A DNA stretch of 64,000 nt from NCBI GenBank assembly GCA_902779505.1, contig CACZBZ010000001.1:62001-126000 (forward strand), given 5' to 3'. Position 1 is the stretch's first letter. Each line of letters starts with the position of its first letter. The position numbers were made by a program, and so were the translations under genes. Of the stretch, positions 56,206 through 64,000 are shown one piece after another. A model generated the notes under the pieces. The model was given only the letters and a program-made list of their open reading frames with translations, did no database searches and was not told the DNA's origin. The DNA is from an uncultured Lachnospiraceae bacterium (GTDB lineage: Bacteria; Bacillota; Clostridia; Lachnospirales; Lachnospiraceae).

Positions 56206-56694
56206 ATGAAAAGAATTTATTCCGTTCTTGTTGAAAACCGTTCCGGTGTCCTTATGAAAGTTGCCGGTCTTTTTTCAAGAAGATGTTTCAATATTGACAG
56301 TCTCGCTGTGGGCGAAACAGACGATCCCAAAGTGTCTCTTATTACTATAGTAAGTTCCGGAGATGAGAGAACCATAGAGCAGATTGAAAAACAGCTTAAC
56401 AAGAAGCTGGATATTATCAAGGTTAAGACCTTTGAGGAAGATCGCTGTATCAACAGGGAATTGATGCTTGTTAAGGTAAAATACAACCGCAACAACAGAA
56501 GAGACATCATGGAGAATTGTGAGATAATGGGGGCGACCATAGTTGATATGTCCAATTCCCAGATGCTTATCCAGGTTTGCGATACACCTGAAAGAACTTC
56601 TCTTTTCCTGAAGATGCTAAAAGGAATAAGCATTATCGAAGTTGCAAGAACAGGTACCCTGGCACTTCAGAAATGTATGGAGACAGATAAGTAA
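56206..56694 (+). CDS. ilvN: Acetolactate synthase small subunit (partner of the adjacent IlvB)
   Basis: The product has 162 residues from ATG 56206 after GGAGGG; an in-frame GTG at 56197 overlaps that site and is rejected. The N-terminal ACT domain is plain: IYSVLVENRSGVLMKVAGLFSRR followed by the FNIDSLAVGETDDPKVSLITI strand. It binds the end product valine and regulates the catalytic subunit encoded immediately upstream. It is followed by a non-coding stretch that carries a LysR box for the next unit. Confidence 0.92.
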   Translation: MKRIYSVLVENRSGVLMKVAGLFSRRCFNIDSLAVGETDDPKVSLITIVSSGDERTIEQIEKQLNKKLDIIKVKTFEEDRCINRELMLVKVKYNRNNRRDIMENCEIMGATIVDMSNSQMLIQVCDTPERTSLFLKMLKGISIIEVARTGTLALQKCMETDK

Positions 56695-56730
56695 AAGTCT
56701 TAAAAAATAGTTATATATCACAACGAAAGC

Positions 56731-56745
56731 ATAACTCTTTGTTAT
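56731..56745 (+). promoter_or_regulatory. LysR-type operator in front of ilvN-ilvC
   Basis: The palindrome ATAAC-tcttt-GTTAT, extended by one more pair (C/G) on each side, includes T-N11-A. Its centre is at 56738, 55 bases before the -10 box at 56793, hence about -65. Confidence 0.75.
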
Positions 56746-56770
56746 GACTGATATCACCGAAATACATACG

Positions 56771-56798
56771 TTGACTTTCCTTTCATGTGTGATAAAAT
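56771..56798 (+). promoter_or_regulatory. Sigma-A promoter of ilvN-ilvC
   Basis: There is a -35 TTGACT at 56771-56776, a 16-base spacer and TGa-extended -10 TAAAAT at 56793-56798. It is the strongest of the three LysR-box promoters. Confidence 0.68.
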
Positions 56799-56828
56799 GG
56801 GACTAATCAAGACTTTTTAGAGGTAGAT

Positions 56829-57341
56829 ATGAAAAAGAAAGTATTCCAGCTCCTTGTTGAAAATACATCCGGTGTTCTCAGCAGAATTTCCGGTTTGTTT
56901 TCGAGACGAGGATATAATATCGAGAGTATTACGGCAGGTGAGACAGCCGATCCCAATGTTACAAGAATAACCATTGTAGCCAGCGGAGATGATGAGATTC
57001 TCGACCAGATCGAGAAGCAGGTCGGCAAGCTTGTTGATGTACTTGATATAAGGGAACTTAAAAGAGATCAGTCGGTATACAGAGAACTGGCACTTATCAA
57101 AGTTAAGGTATCTCCCGAAGAGAGACCCAATCTTATTCTTCTTGCTGATACATTCAGAGCTAATGTTATTGATGTTTCAAAAGAAGGACTTATTATTGAG
57201 ATGACGGGTAACTCAGGAAAGATCAACGCTTTCTTAAATCTTATCGATGCTTATGAGATACTTGAACTCGCAAGAACCGGTGTGGCCGGTCTTAGAAGAG
57301 GAACTGATGATATCATTAACCCCAAGGTTAATGTGAATTAA
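56829..57341 (+). CDS. ilvN: Acetolactate synthase small subunit (second copy, with ilvC)
   Basis: The product has 170 residues. The ACT domain is evident: VFQLLVENTSGVLSRISGLFSRR and YNIESITAGETADPNVTRITIV. Unlike the neighbour at 56206 it has no large-subunit gene beside it, and is followed 38 bases later by ilvC. Its promoter carries the LysR operator also found in front of leuB-ilvD-ilvB, so I infer it is the regulatory partner of the IlvB at 31 kb. AGAGGTAG precedes ATG 56829. It would give feedback inhibition by branched-chain amino acids. Confidence 0.92.
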   Translation: MKKKVFQLLVENTSGVLSRISGLFSRRGYNIESITAGETADPNVTRITIVASGDDEILDQIEKQVGKLVDVLDIRELKRDQSVYRELALIKVKVSPEERPNLILLADTFRANVIDVSKEGLIIEMTGNSGKINAFLNLIDAYEILELARTGVAGLRRGTDDIINPKVNVN

Positions 57342-57364
57342 TCATTATGATAAAAACATATTAA

Positions 57365-58402
<1,038 letters not shown>

Positions 58403-58426
58403 TCCTTGTTAAAAGAATAAAAAAAT

Positions 58427-58460
58427 AAGACCCTGCATCATTTGATGCAGGGTCTTTTAT
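58427..58460. terminator. Bidirectional terminator between ilvC and lysR
   Basis: There is a perfect 14-bp stem (58427-58440 with 58443-58456), a 2-base loop and T/A tracts on both sides. Confidence 0.92.
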
Positions 58461-58462
58461 AT

Positions 58463-59356
58463 CTAATTGCTTACAAATTTTGTAAAAAGAGCGGCACTGG
58501 GATTTTCTTTAAGTTTTGACGGATTATAAGCAAATCCGATCTGTCGCCCGCTTGTTTTGTTTAATATCTTTACTTCTTTGAGATTGCCGTTTTCAATATC
58601 TTTAATAACGAATTCTCTGATTACGGAAGATATACCCAGGTCCGTTTTGGCGAAATCGATAAGCAGATCCATGTTACTGACTTCCATTACATTTTGAAGT
58701 TCGATGCCCGATGAAGCTAAGGCATTGTCCACATATTTTCTTGTAACATTTTCCTTATCCAAAAGCATAAAGGTCGCATTTTCTACAAGATCTTCCCTTG
58801 AAAGGCTGCTTCTTAACTTGAAGTTGTTTAGATAAGCGGGACTGGCAACAAATGTATCATGTATATCCATTACGGGAAGCATGGTTAAGCCTGTTTTCAA
58901 CTGAGGATAACCGATAAGACCGATATCTATCTGGTTATTCTCAAGAGAAGCGATAGTCTCCATGGATGACTGGCATGATATCGATACTTTTATATGGGGA
59001 TTGTTCTTTGCAAATCCTTTAAGGTAGGGGAGTAGGACATATTTACAAAGAGTGGTGCTGACACCTATGGACAGATGTCCCATTCCTAAATCGCCGGCCA
59101 GTTTAAGTTTCTCCTCACCGTTTTTTATGCAACTGAAAGCATTCTGTATCTGTTCAAAAAGAATCTCGCCCTGAAGTGTCAATGTAACACCTCTGGAATT
59201 TCTTACAAACAGATTTGTGTTCAGAGCACTTTCAAGCTTTGATATTGCCTTTGATATTGCAGGCTGGGATATATAGAGTTCCTTTGCGGCCGCAGATATG
59301 TTTTTTGCTTTTGCCACCTCGTAGAATATATAATAAAGATTAAGATTGCTTTGCAT
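58463..59356 (-). CDS. LysR-family regulator, probable activator of branched-chain amino-acid genes
   Basis: The product has 297 residues. The N-terminal winged helix-turn-helix is typical (NLNLYYIFYEVAKAKNISAAAKELYISQPAISKAISKLE), and the effector domain begins near residue 90. It is divergent from leuC, the classical arrangement for a regulator of that operon. Three copies of the palindrome ATAAC-N5-GTTAT, each containing the LysR T-N11-A signature at about -65, stand before leuB, ilvN-ilvC and leuC. Its likely effector is a pathway intermediate, as for related regulators; this is inferred. I give no gene symbol because the ortholog group is not certain. Confidence 0.88.
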   Translation of the reverse strand: MQSNLNLYYIFYEVAKAKNISAAAKELYISQPAISKAISKLESALNTNLFVRNSRGVTLTLQGEILFEQIQNAFSCIKNGEEKLKLAGDLGMGHLSIGVSTTLCKYVLLPYLKGFAKNNPHIKVSISCQSSMETIASLENNQIDIGLIGYPQLKTGLTMLPVMDIHDTFVASPAYLNNFKLRSSLSREDLVENATFMLLDKENVTRKYVDNALASSGIELQNVMEVSNMDLLIDFAKTDLGISSVIREFVIKDIENGNLKEVKILNKTSGRQIGFAYNPSKLKENPSAALFTKFVSN

Positions 59357-59380
59357 ATATTTACCTCCCGTAAGATAGAT

Positions 59381-59407
59381 TTTAACATAACGGGATGTTA
59401 TATTAAA
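59381..59407. promoter_or_regulatory. LysR-type operator between lysR and leuC
   Basis: The core ATAAC-gggat-GTTAT (59387-59401) sits inside a wider palindrome with TTTAA and TTAAA outer arms, 27 bases with one mismatched pair. Its centre (59394) is 53 bases before the leuC -10 box at 59447 and about 38 bases before the lysR start codon, so it can both activate leuCD and repress lysR. Confidence 0.8.
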
Positions 59408-59446
59408 TATAAATAATATATATTTTTAGGAATACCTTAATAAGGT

Positions 59447-59452
59447 TAAAAT
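59447..59452 (+). promoter_or_regulatory. -10 element of the leuCD promoter
   Basis: TAAAAT has no recognisable -35 at 17 bases (59424-59429 reads TTTTAG), consistent with activator dependence. The distance to the LysR box equals that at leuB. Confidence 0.5.
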
Positions 59453-59486
59453 ATCTATAGTATGAAAAACTAAGGAGATTTATGTT

Positions 59487-60749
59487 ATGGGAATGACTAT
59501 GACTCAGAAGATATTGGCTGCACATGCGGGGCTTGATTCGGTGGTTGCCGGACAGCTTATCATGGCTGACCTTGATCTTGTTTTGGGTAATGATATAACA
59601 AGCCCTGTAGCTATCCATGAGATGGATAAGATGAACGTAGAGGGTGTGTTTAATAAAGATAAGATTGCTCTTGTTCCGGATCATTTTGTTCCGAATAAGG
59701 ACATCAAATCAGCCGAACACTGTAAGTGTGTAAGAGAATTCGCCAGAAAGAATGAGATAACTAATTATTTTGAAGTAGGACAGATGGGCATTGAACATGC
59801 TCTTTTGCCTGAAAGAGGACTCACCGTAGCGGGTGACGTTATTATAGGAGCCGATTCTCATACCTGTACTTACGGTGCTGTGGGAGCTTTCTCAACGGGT
59901 GTTGGCAGTACCGATATGGCGGCCGGTATGGCTACGGGTAAGGCTTGGTTCAAGGTGCCTTCGGCAATTAAATTCGTGCTAAAGAATAAGCCTGCAAAAT
60001 GGGTCAGCGGCAAAGATATAATTCTCCATATCATTGGAATGATAGGTGTGGACGGTGCTCTGTATAAATCAATGGAATTCACCGGTGACGGTATCAAATA
60101 TCTGTCCATGGATGACAGATTCACCATTGCCAATATGGCGATTGAAGCCGGCGGGAAGAACGGTATTTTCCCTGTTGATGATATCTGTCTTGAATATATC
60201 AAAGATCACTCAGACAGGAAGCCTGTAGTATACAGTGCGGATGAGGATGCCGAATATGACAGCGTAATAGAGATAGACTTATCAACTCTGGAACCCACCG
60301 TTGCATTCCCTCATCTTCCCGAGAATACAAAGACTATCAGCGAGATTAAGGAAGACGTCTTTATCGATCAGGTTGTTATCGGTTCATGTACAAACGGTCG
60401 TATGGATGACCTCAGAGTTGCCGCCGGAATCCTTAAAGGTAAAAAAGTTGCCGACGGAATAAGACTTATCGTAATTCCCGGTACTCAGAAGATATATCTT
60501 GAAGCTATGGAAGAAGGACTTCTTCGTACATTTATTGAAGCGGGCGGAGTTGTAAGTACTCCCACATGTGGACCCTGCCTCGGCGGATATATGGGTGTAC
60601 TTGCCGAAAATGAGAAGTGCGTGTCTACGACAAACCGTAATTTCATAGGTCGTATGGGACATATCAGTTCCGAAATCTATCTGGCAAGCCCCGCAGTTGC
60701 GGCTGCCAGTGCGATAAAAGGCAAAATAGCATCACCTGAGGAAGTATAA
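59487..60749 (+). CDS. leuC: 3-Isopropylmalate dehydratase large subunit
   Basis: The product has 420 residues, the shorter archaeal/clostridial-type LeuC. The Fe-S cluster cysteines are seen in [18 protein letters not shown] and [13 protein letters not shown], and the [22 protein letters not shown] block is intact. With LeuD it isomerises 2- to 3-isopropylmalate. ATG 59487 follows AAGGAG; the ATG at 59482 is in another frame and stops quickly. It is transcribed divergently from lysR and is coupled to leuD, which starts 10 bases downstream. Confidence 0.95.
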   Translation: MGMTMTQKILAAHAGLDSVVAGQLIMADLDLVLGNDITSPVAIHEMDKMNVEGVFNKDKIALVPDHFVPNKDIKSAEHCKCVREFARKNEITNYFEVGQMGIEHALLPERGLTVAGDVIIGADSHTCTYGAVGAFSTGVGSTDMAAGMATGKAWFKVPSAIKFVLKNKPAKWVSGKDIILHIIGMIGVDGALYKSMEFTGDGIKYLSMDDRFTIANMAIEAGGKNGIFPVDDICLEYIKDHSDRKPVVYSADEDAEYDSVIEIDLSTLEPTVAFPHLPENTKTISEIKEDVFIDQVVIGSCTNGRMDDLRVAAGILKGKKVADGIRLIVIPGTQKIYLEAMEEGLLRTFIEAGGVVSTPTCGPCLGGYMGVLAENEKCVSTTNRNFIGRMGHISSEIYLASPAVAAASAIKGKIASPEEV

Positions 60750-60759
60750 AGGAGCAATT

Positions 60760-61248
60760 ATGAATAAAGCAAACGGAAAAGTAATCAAATACGGGGACAA
60801 TGTTGATACTGACGTTATTATTCCCGCAAGATATCTTAACAGTTCGGATCCCAAAGAACTGGCTACTCACTGTATGGAGGACCTTGACAGCAATTTCCTT
60901 AACAGGATGCATCCCGGAGACATTATGGTGGCCAAGAAGAATTTTGGCTGCGGTTCATCCAGAGAACATGCGCCCATAGCCATTAAGGCCTGCGGTATCA
61001 GTTGTGTAATAGCGGAGACCTTCGCCAGAATCTTTTATCGTAATGCCGTCAATATAGGTCTTCCCATTATCGAATGTCCGGAAGCAGTTGAAGGAATTGA
61101 TGACGGAGATGAAGTGGAAGTTGATTTTGATTCCGGTATCATTACCAACAAGACCAAGGGAACATCCTTTAAGGGACAGCCTTTCCCCGAATTTATGCAG
61201 AAGATAATCGCATGTGAGGGACTTGTTAATTATATTAATGCAAAATAA
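60760..61248 (+). CDS. leuD: 3-Isopropylmalate dehydratase small subunit
   Basis: The product has 162 residues, the short form that pairs with the 420-residue LeuC type. The swivel-domain signature [41 protein letters not shown] is plain. It completes the isomerase and follows leuC by 10 bases with AAGGAGC in front of the ATG. Together with leuB at 28 kb only leuA is missing from the leucine branch in this window. A short gap with the ruvAB promoter follows. Confidence 0.95.
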   Translation: MNKANGKVIKYGDNVDTDVIIPARYLNSSDPKELATHCMEDLDSNFLNRMHPGDIMVAKKNFGCGSSREHAPIAIKACGISCVIAETFARIFYRNAVNIGLPIIECPEAVEGIDDGDEVEVDFDSGIITNKTKGTSFKGQPFPEFMQKIIACEGLVNYINAK

Positions 61249-61262
61249 CAATCGAATATACG

Positions 61263-61291
61263 TTCACATTTTCGTGTTGTTATGATAAAAT
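61263..61291 (+). promoter_or_regulatory. Sigma-A promoter of ruvAB
   Basis: There is a -35 TTCACA at 61263-61268, a 17-base spacer and TGa-extended -10 TAAAAT at 61286-61291, 21 bases before the ruvA start codon. Confidence 0.65.
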
Positions 61292-61311
61292 AAGCGTGAT
61301 GGAGGTTTGCC

Positions 61312-61911
61312 ATGTACGCTTATTTTATTGGAAAAATTGCCGGTATTTATACGGATCGTGTGGTTCTGGAGAATAACGGTATAGGATATAACATTTTTAT
61401 GCCCGCGGGAGATATCGAACAAGTAGGCATAGGGGAAGAAGTGAAGATATTCACTTTTACCAGTGTCAGAGAGGATGCCTTTATTCTCTACGGTTTTCTT
61501 GAACAGACGGAGCTTGATTTTTTCAAACTTCTCCTTGGGGTTAACGGTATCGGACCCAAAGCTGCAATCAATATTCTTGGTTCCGCCAGCATAGACAACC
61601 TTCAGGTCGCAATTATAGCGCAGGATTCAAAGACCTTGTCCAAGGTACCGGGAATAGGATCCAAGACTGCAGCCAGAATTATCCTCGATCTCAAAGATAA
61701 AGTAACGGGTGAGGACATACTGGGATTGGTTAATTCCTCTGCCGATAAAAAGACGGCTTCCCCTCAGTCTTCAGTCAGAAACGAGGCCCTTGAGGCCCTT
61801 ACCGCTCTTGGCTACAGTTCAAGCGAGGCTATGAGAGCGGTCAATAAGATTGAGATTACTGAAGATATGTCGCCTGACGATCTTGTAAGACAGGCTCTTA
61901 TTAATATCTGA
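61312..61911 (+). CDS. ruvA: Holliday junction DNA helicase subunit RuvA
   Basis: The product has 199 residues. An N-terminal OB fold opens [28 protein letters not shown]. Two helix-hairpin-helix motifs follow ([17 protein letters not shown] and [22 protein letters not shown]), and the C-terminal domain III is present. It binds four-way junctions as a tetramer and loads RuvB rings for branch migration. ruvB starts 11 bases downstream. A GGAGG precedes the ATG. Confidence 0.97.
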   Translation: MYAYFIGKIAGIYTDRVVLENNGIGYNIFMPAGDIEQVGIGEEVKIFTFTSVREDAFILYGFLEQTELDFFKLLLGVNGIGPKAAINILGSASIDNLQVAIIAQDSKTLSKVPGIGSKTAARIILDLKDKVTGEDILGLVNSSADKKTASPQSSVRNEALEALTALGYSSSEAMRAVNKIEITEDMSPDDLVRQALINI

Positions 61912-61922
61912 CAGAGGTTATT

Positions 61923-62927
61923 ATGGAACACAGAATTCTTGAAACGTCTCTTAGAACTGAAGACTATAAAAATGAAAATGTATTGAGGCCCAGATTCCTA
62001 CATGAATATGTGGGACAGGAGCATGCCAAAGAGGCTATGAAAGTATACATAGATGCTGCTCTTGCCAGAGGTGAGGCTCTCGATCATGTTCTTTTATACG
62101 GACCTCCCGGACTTGGTAAGACTACTTTATCATGCATTTTGGCCAATGAGATGGGAGTTAATATTAAGATTACATCAGGCCCCGCATTGGAGAAGACGGG
62201 AGATTTGGCTGCCATACTTACCAAGCTTCATGACAGGGACATACTCTTTATTGATGAGATACACAGAATGAACCGTCAGGTGGAGGAATTCCTTTACCCT
62301 GCCATGGAAGATTACTGTGTTGATATAATGATGGGCAACGGCCCTGATGCCAAGTCCATGAGACTGGATATTCCTCATTTTACCCTTGTGGGCGCAACCA
62401 CCAGAGCCGGACTTCTTACAGCGCCCTTAAGAGACAGATTCGGGGTTATTCAAAGACTTGAATTCTATACCAATGAAGAACTTCAGACCATAATTCTCCA
62501 TTCCGCGAAGAATCTGGGGGTCGTTATAGACGAAGACGGTGCCTATGAAATGGCAAAAAGAAGCAGAGGAACGCCACGTATAGCCAACAGGCTTCTTAAA
62601 CGAGTAAGAGATTATGCCCAGGTAAGGTATGATGGTAAGATTACTTCGGAAGTGGCTTCGGAAGTTCTCGATCTTCTTGATATTGATGATATCGGACTTG
62701 ATGCCATAGACAGGAAGCTTCTTAATACGATTATTAATAAATTCTCGGGCGGCCCGGTGGGCTTGGATACCCTTGCGGCAACCATAGGAGAGGACTCGGG
62801 AACCATAGAAGATGTTTATGAACCATTTCTTCTGCAGAACGGATTTCTTAACAGAACACCCAAGGGAAGAATGGCTACGAAAGATGCCTATAAGCATATG
62901 GGACTTGCCTGTCCTTTTGATGATTGA
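61923..62927 (+). CDS. ruvB: Holliday junction branch-migration ATPase RuvB
   Basis: The product has 334 residues. It has Walker [12 protein letters not shown], Walker [24 protein letters not shown], sensor 1 [20 protein letters not shown] and the C-terminal winged helix [29 protein letters not shown]. The gene is coupled to ruvA. It is the AAA+ motor that drives branch migration in homologous recombination. All motifs are intact and the length is normal. Confidence 0.97.
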   Translation: MEHRILETSLRTEDYKNENVLRPRFLHEYVGQEHAKEAMKVYIDAALARGEALDHVLLYGPPGLGKTTLSCILANEMGVNIKITSGPALEKTGDLAAILTKLHDRDILFIDEIHRMNRQVEEFLYPAMEDYCVDIMMGNGPDAKSMRLDIPHFTLVGATTRAGLLTAPLRDRFGVIQRLEFYTNEELQTIILHSAKNLGVVIDEDGAYEMAKRSRGTPRIANRLLKRVRDYAQVRYDGKITSEVASEVLDLLDIDDIGLDAIDRKLLNTIINKFSGGPVGLDTLAATIGEDSGTIEDVYEPFLLQNGFLNRTPKGRMATKDAYKHMGLACPFDD

Positions 62928-62958
62928 AGATTTTTACTGTTTTTTGATTTTTTAAGGC

Positions 62959-62987
62959 TTGCAGAATGTTGAAAATAGCCATATAAT
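62959..62987 (+). promoter_or_regulatory. Upstream promoter P1 of zapA
   Basis: There is a -35 TTGCAG at 62959-62964, a 17-base spacer and perfect -10 TATAAT at 62982-62987. Confidence 0.62.
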
Positions 62988-63000
62988 GCTCAATTTTTTC

Positions 63001-63029
63001 TTGCAATATGTGATTTATTTATCTATAAT
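63001..63029 (+). promoter_or_regulatory. Downstream promoter P2 of zapA
   Basis: There is a -35 TTGCAA at 63001-63006, a 17-base spacer and perfect -10 TATAAT at 63024-63029. It is 42 bases downstream of the nearly identical P1. Confidence 0.62.
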
Positions 63030-63098
63030 ATATATTGTGTGTGAGTTATATCTTTCTTGGAAGATATTGTGGTCATATCTGAAGGGGTTGAGAAGTAT

Positions 63099-63509
63099 AT
63101 GGCATTAAAGACTGACGTTGAAGTGATCATCGGAGGTAAGGTTGTCACCCTCAGCGGTTATGAGAGTGAAGAGTACTTACAAAGGATTGCTTCCTACTTG
63201 AACAACAAGATCAGCGAATATATGCATGTGGAGTCCTACAGAAGATGCAGTATGGATCTGCAGCATACTTTGCTTGAAATAAATATTGCGGATGATTTTT
63301 TCAAGTCTAAGAATCAGATTATTGCGATGGAAGAAGACCTTTCGCAAAAGGAAAAGGATATATACGATCTGAAACATGAACTTGTTAATAATCAGATGAA
63401 GACTGAGACCATTGAGAAGAATCTCAAAGCGGCTCAGGATAAGAATGCAGAGCTTGAAAGGAAATTAATTGAACTTCAGGCAGAACTTAAGAACGCTAAG
63501 CGCGGTTAA
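63099..63509 (+). CDS. zapA: Cell division protein ZapA
   Basis: The product has 136 residues from ATG 63099, with GAAGGGG upstream; the TTG at 63057 is in frame but lacks a ribosome site. The N-terminal ZapA core is recognisable (VEVIIGGKVVTLSGYESEEYLQRIASYLNNKISEY), followed by helices and a long C-terminal coiled-coil (about 70-136), somewhat longer than in E. coli. It stabilises FtsZ filaments at the division ring. Two tandem promoters precede it and a terminator follows. Confidence 0.9.
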   Translation: MALKTDVEVIIGGKVVTLSGYESEEYLQRIASYLNNKISEYMHVESYRRCSMDLQHTLLEINIADDFFKSKNQIIAMEEDLSQKEKDIYDLKHELVNNQMKTETIEKNLKAAQDKNAELERKLIELQAELKNAKRG

Positions 63510-63513
63510 TTTG

Positions 63514-63542
63514 AAGGGAATCATCTGATTCCCTTTTGTTTT
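63514..63542 (+). terminator. Terminator after zapA
   Basis: AAGGGAATCA (63514-63523) pairs with TGATTCCCTT (63526-63535), a 2-base loop and a T-rich tail. Confidence 0.85.
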
Positions 63543-63563
63543 TGGATAATTTTGGAGTGTTGT

Positions 63564-64000
63564 ATGGTTGAGTTACTTGCACCGGCAGGAGATATAGACA
63601 GTTTTAATGCGGCATTGAAAGCAGGAGCCGATGCGGTATATATGGCGGGAAAAGCTTTCGGAGCCAGGGCAAGTGCGACCAATTTTACAAGCGAAGAATA
63701 TGTGGAATGCCTTAAAAAGGCACATTTAAACAATAAGAAGATATATTTGACCCTGAACACTCTTATAAAAGAGAAGGAATGGAAAGACCTCTATGATTTT
63801 TTGAATCCTCTTTATACAGAGGGGCTGGACGGAGTGATCTTTCAGGATATGGGGCTTATAGAATATCTTAAGGATTCATTTCCCGAATTGCCTTTGCATG
63901 CAAGTACTCAGATGACGGTTACTGACAGTAACAGCGCAGAGATTCTTCGTTCAAAAGGAGTGTGCAGGATTGTACCCGCAAGAGAATTGAGCCTGAAAGA
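63564..64000 (+). CDS. Peptidase U32 family protein, N-terminal part (partial)
   Basis: The frame runs off the right edge, so only about 145 residues are visible. They match the start of the U32 family: ELLAPAGDIDSFNAALKAGADAVYMAGKAFGARA, then IYLTLNTLI, FQDMGLIEYL and LPLHASTQMTVT. Members are collagenase-like proteases or, in the YdcP/RlhA group, tRNA/rRNA hydroxylation proteins; which type this is cannot be decided from the fragment. GGAG at 63553-63556 precedes ATG 63564. It starts after the zapA terminator; readthrough is possible. Confidence 0.9.
   Translation, partial: MVELLAPAGDIDSFNAALKAGADAVYMAGKAFGARASATNFTSEEYVECLKKAHLNNKKIYLTLNTLIKEKEWKDLYDFLNPLYTEGLDGVIFQDMGLIEYLKDSFPELPLHASTQMTVTDSNSAEILRSKGVCRIVPARELSLK

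Noticed and set aside
59434..59446. Palindrome ACCTTA-A-TAAGGT between -35 and -10 of leuC
   Set aside because: Sequence does not match the ATAAC-N5-GTTAT operator and has no counterpart at the leuB or ilvN promoters, so I do not count it as a site.

Overview
The window looks like a chromosomal segment of a low-to-moderate-GC anaerobic Firmicute, most likely a Lachnospiraceae member of the Butyrivibrio/Pseudobutyrivibrio/Roseburia type (genus not resolvable by eye). The pointers are a glycyl-radical class III ribonucleotide reductase, a clostripain-like C11 protease with the GRKKNVT-type cytoplasmic head common in this family, TraX- and DUF1015-type genes, GGAGG ribosome sites, occasional TTG/GTG starts and TGn-TATAAT promoters. 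I see no transposase, phage gene, CRISPR array or rRNA. There is one tRNA gene. No stretch over about 300 bases lacks a gene.

Layout. 1-5.1 kb: end of nrdD, nrdG, a DegV protein, gltX and a compact UvrD-type helicase. 5.2-12.6 kb: a YesM/YesN-type two-component pair followed by a complete ribose-type sugar ABC importer. 12.7-18.8 kb: YbaK-type deacylase, HAD phosphatase, C11 protease, DUF1292 protein and a debranching-enzyme-like protein that has lost its catalytic residues. 18.9-22.8 kb: polyamine importer with potD convergent to potABC. 22.9-28 kb: lactonase, TraX, D,D-carboxypeptidase, tgt, yajC and an acetyltransferase. 28.1-34 kb: leuB-ilvD-ilvB plus an L,D-transpeptidase. 34.1-41.4 kb: serC-serA, a zinc-ribbon membrane protein, a DUF1015 protein and a branching-enzyme-like protein with altered active-site residues. 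41.4-54 kb: tRNA-Thr, trpS, argH-asd, two cyclic-di-GMP proteins around an ATPase and topoisomerase III, a cyclodeaminase and dapB. 54.1-61.2 kb: a second acetolactate synthase, then ilvN-ilvC, a LysR regulator and leuCD. 61.3-64 kb: ruvAB, zapA and the start of a U32 peptidase.

The main finding is a small regulon readable directly from the DNA. The palindrome ATAAC-N5-GTTAT, which contains the LysR signature T-N11-A, occurs in front of leuB-ilvD-ilvB, in front of ilvN-ilvC, and in the divergent lysR/leuCD intergenic region. In all three its centre lies 53-55 bases before the first base of the candidate -10 box, placing it near -65, the textbook LysR position. The LysR protein at 58.5-59.4 kb is therefore the likely local activator of branched-chain amino-acid synthesis. 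The shared operator also suggests that the partnerless IlvB at 31 kb works with the partnerless IlvN at 56.8 kb. The adjacent ilvB-ilvN pair at 54.6 kb, which lacks the box, would be a separately controlled isozyme.

A second theme is glycoside-hydrolase family 13 proteins that appear to be pseudoenzymes: one GlgX-like with all three catalytic carboxylates replaced, and one GlgB-like with several active-site residues changed. They may bind or sense alpha-glucan, or have a changed chemistry; this is inference.
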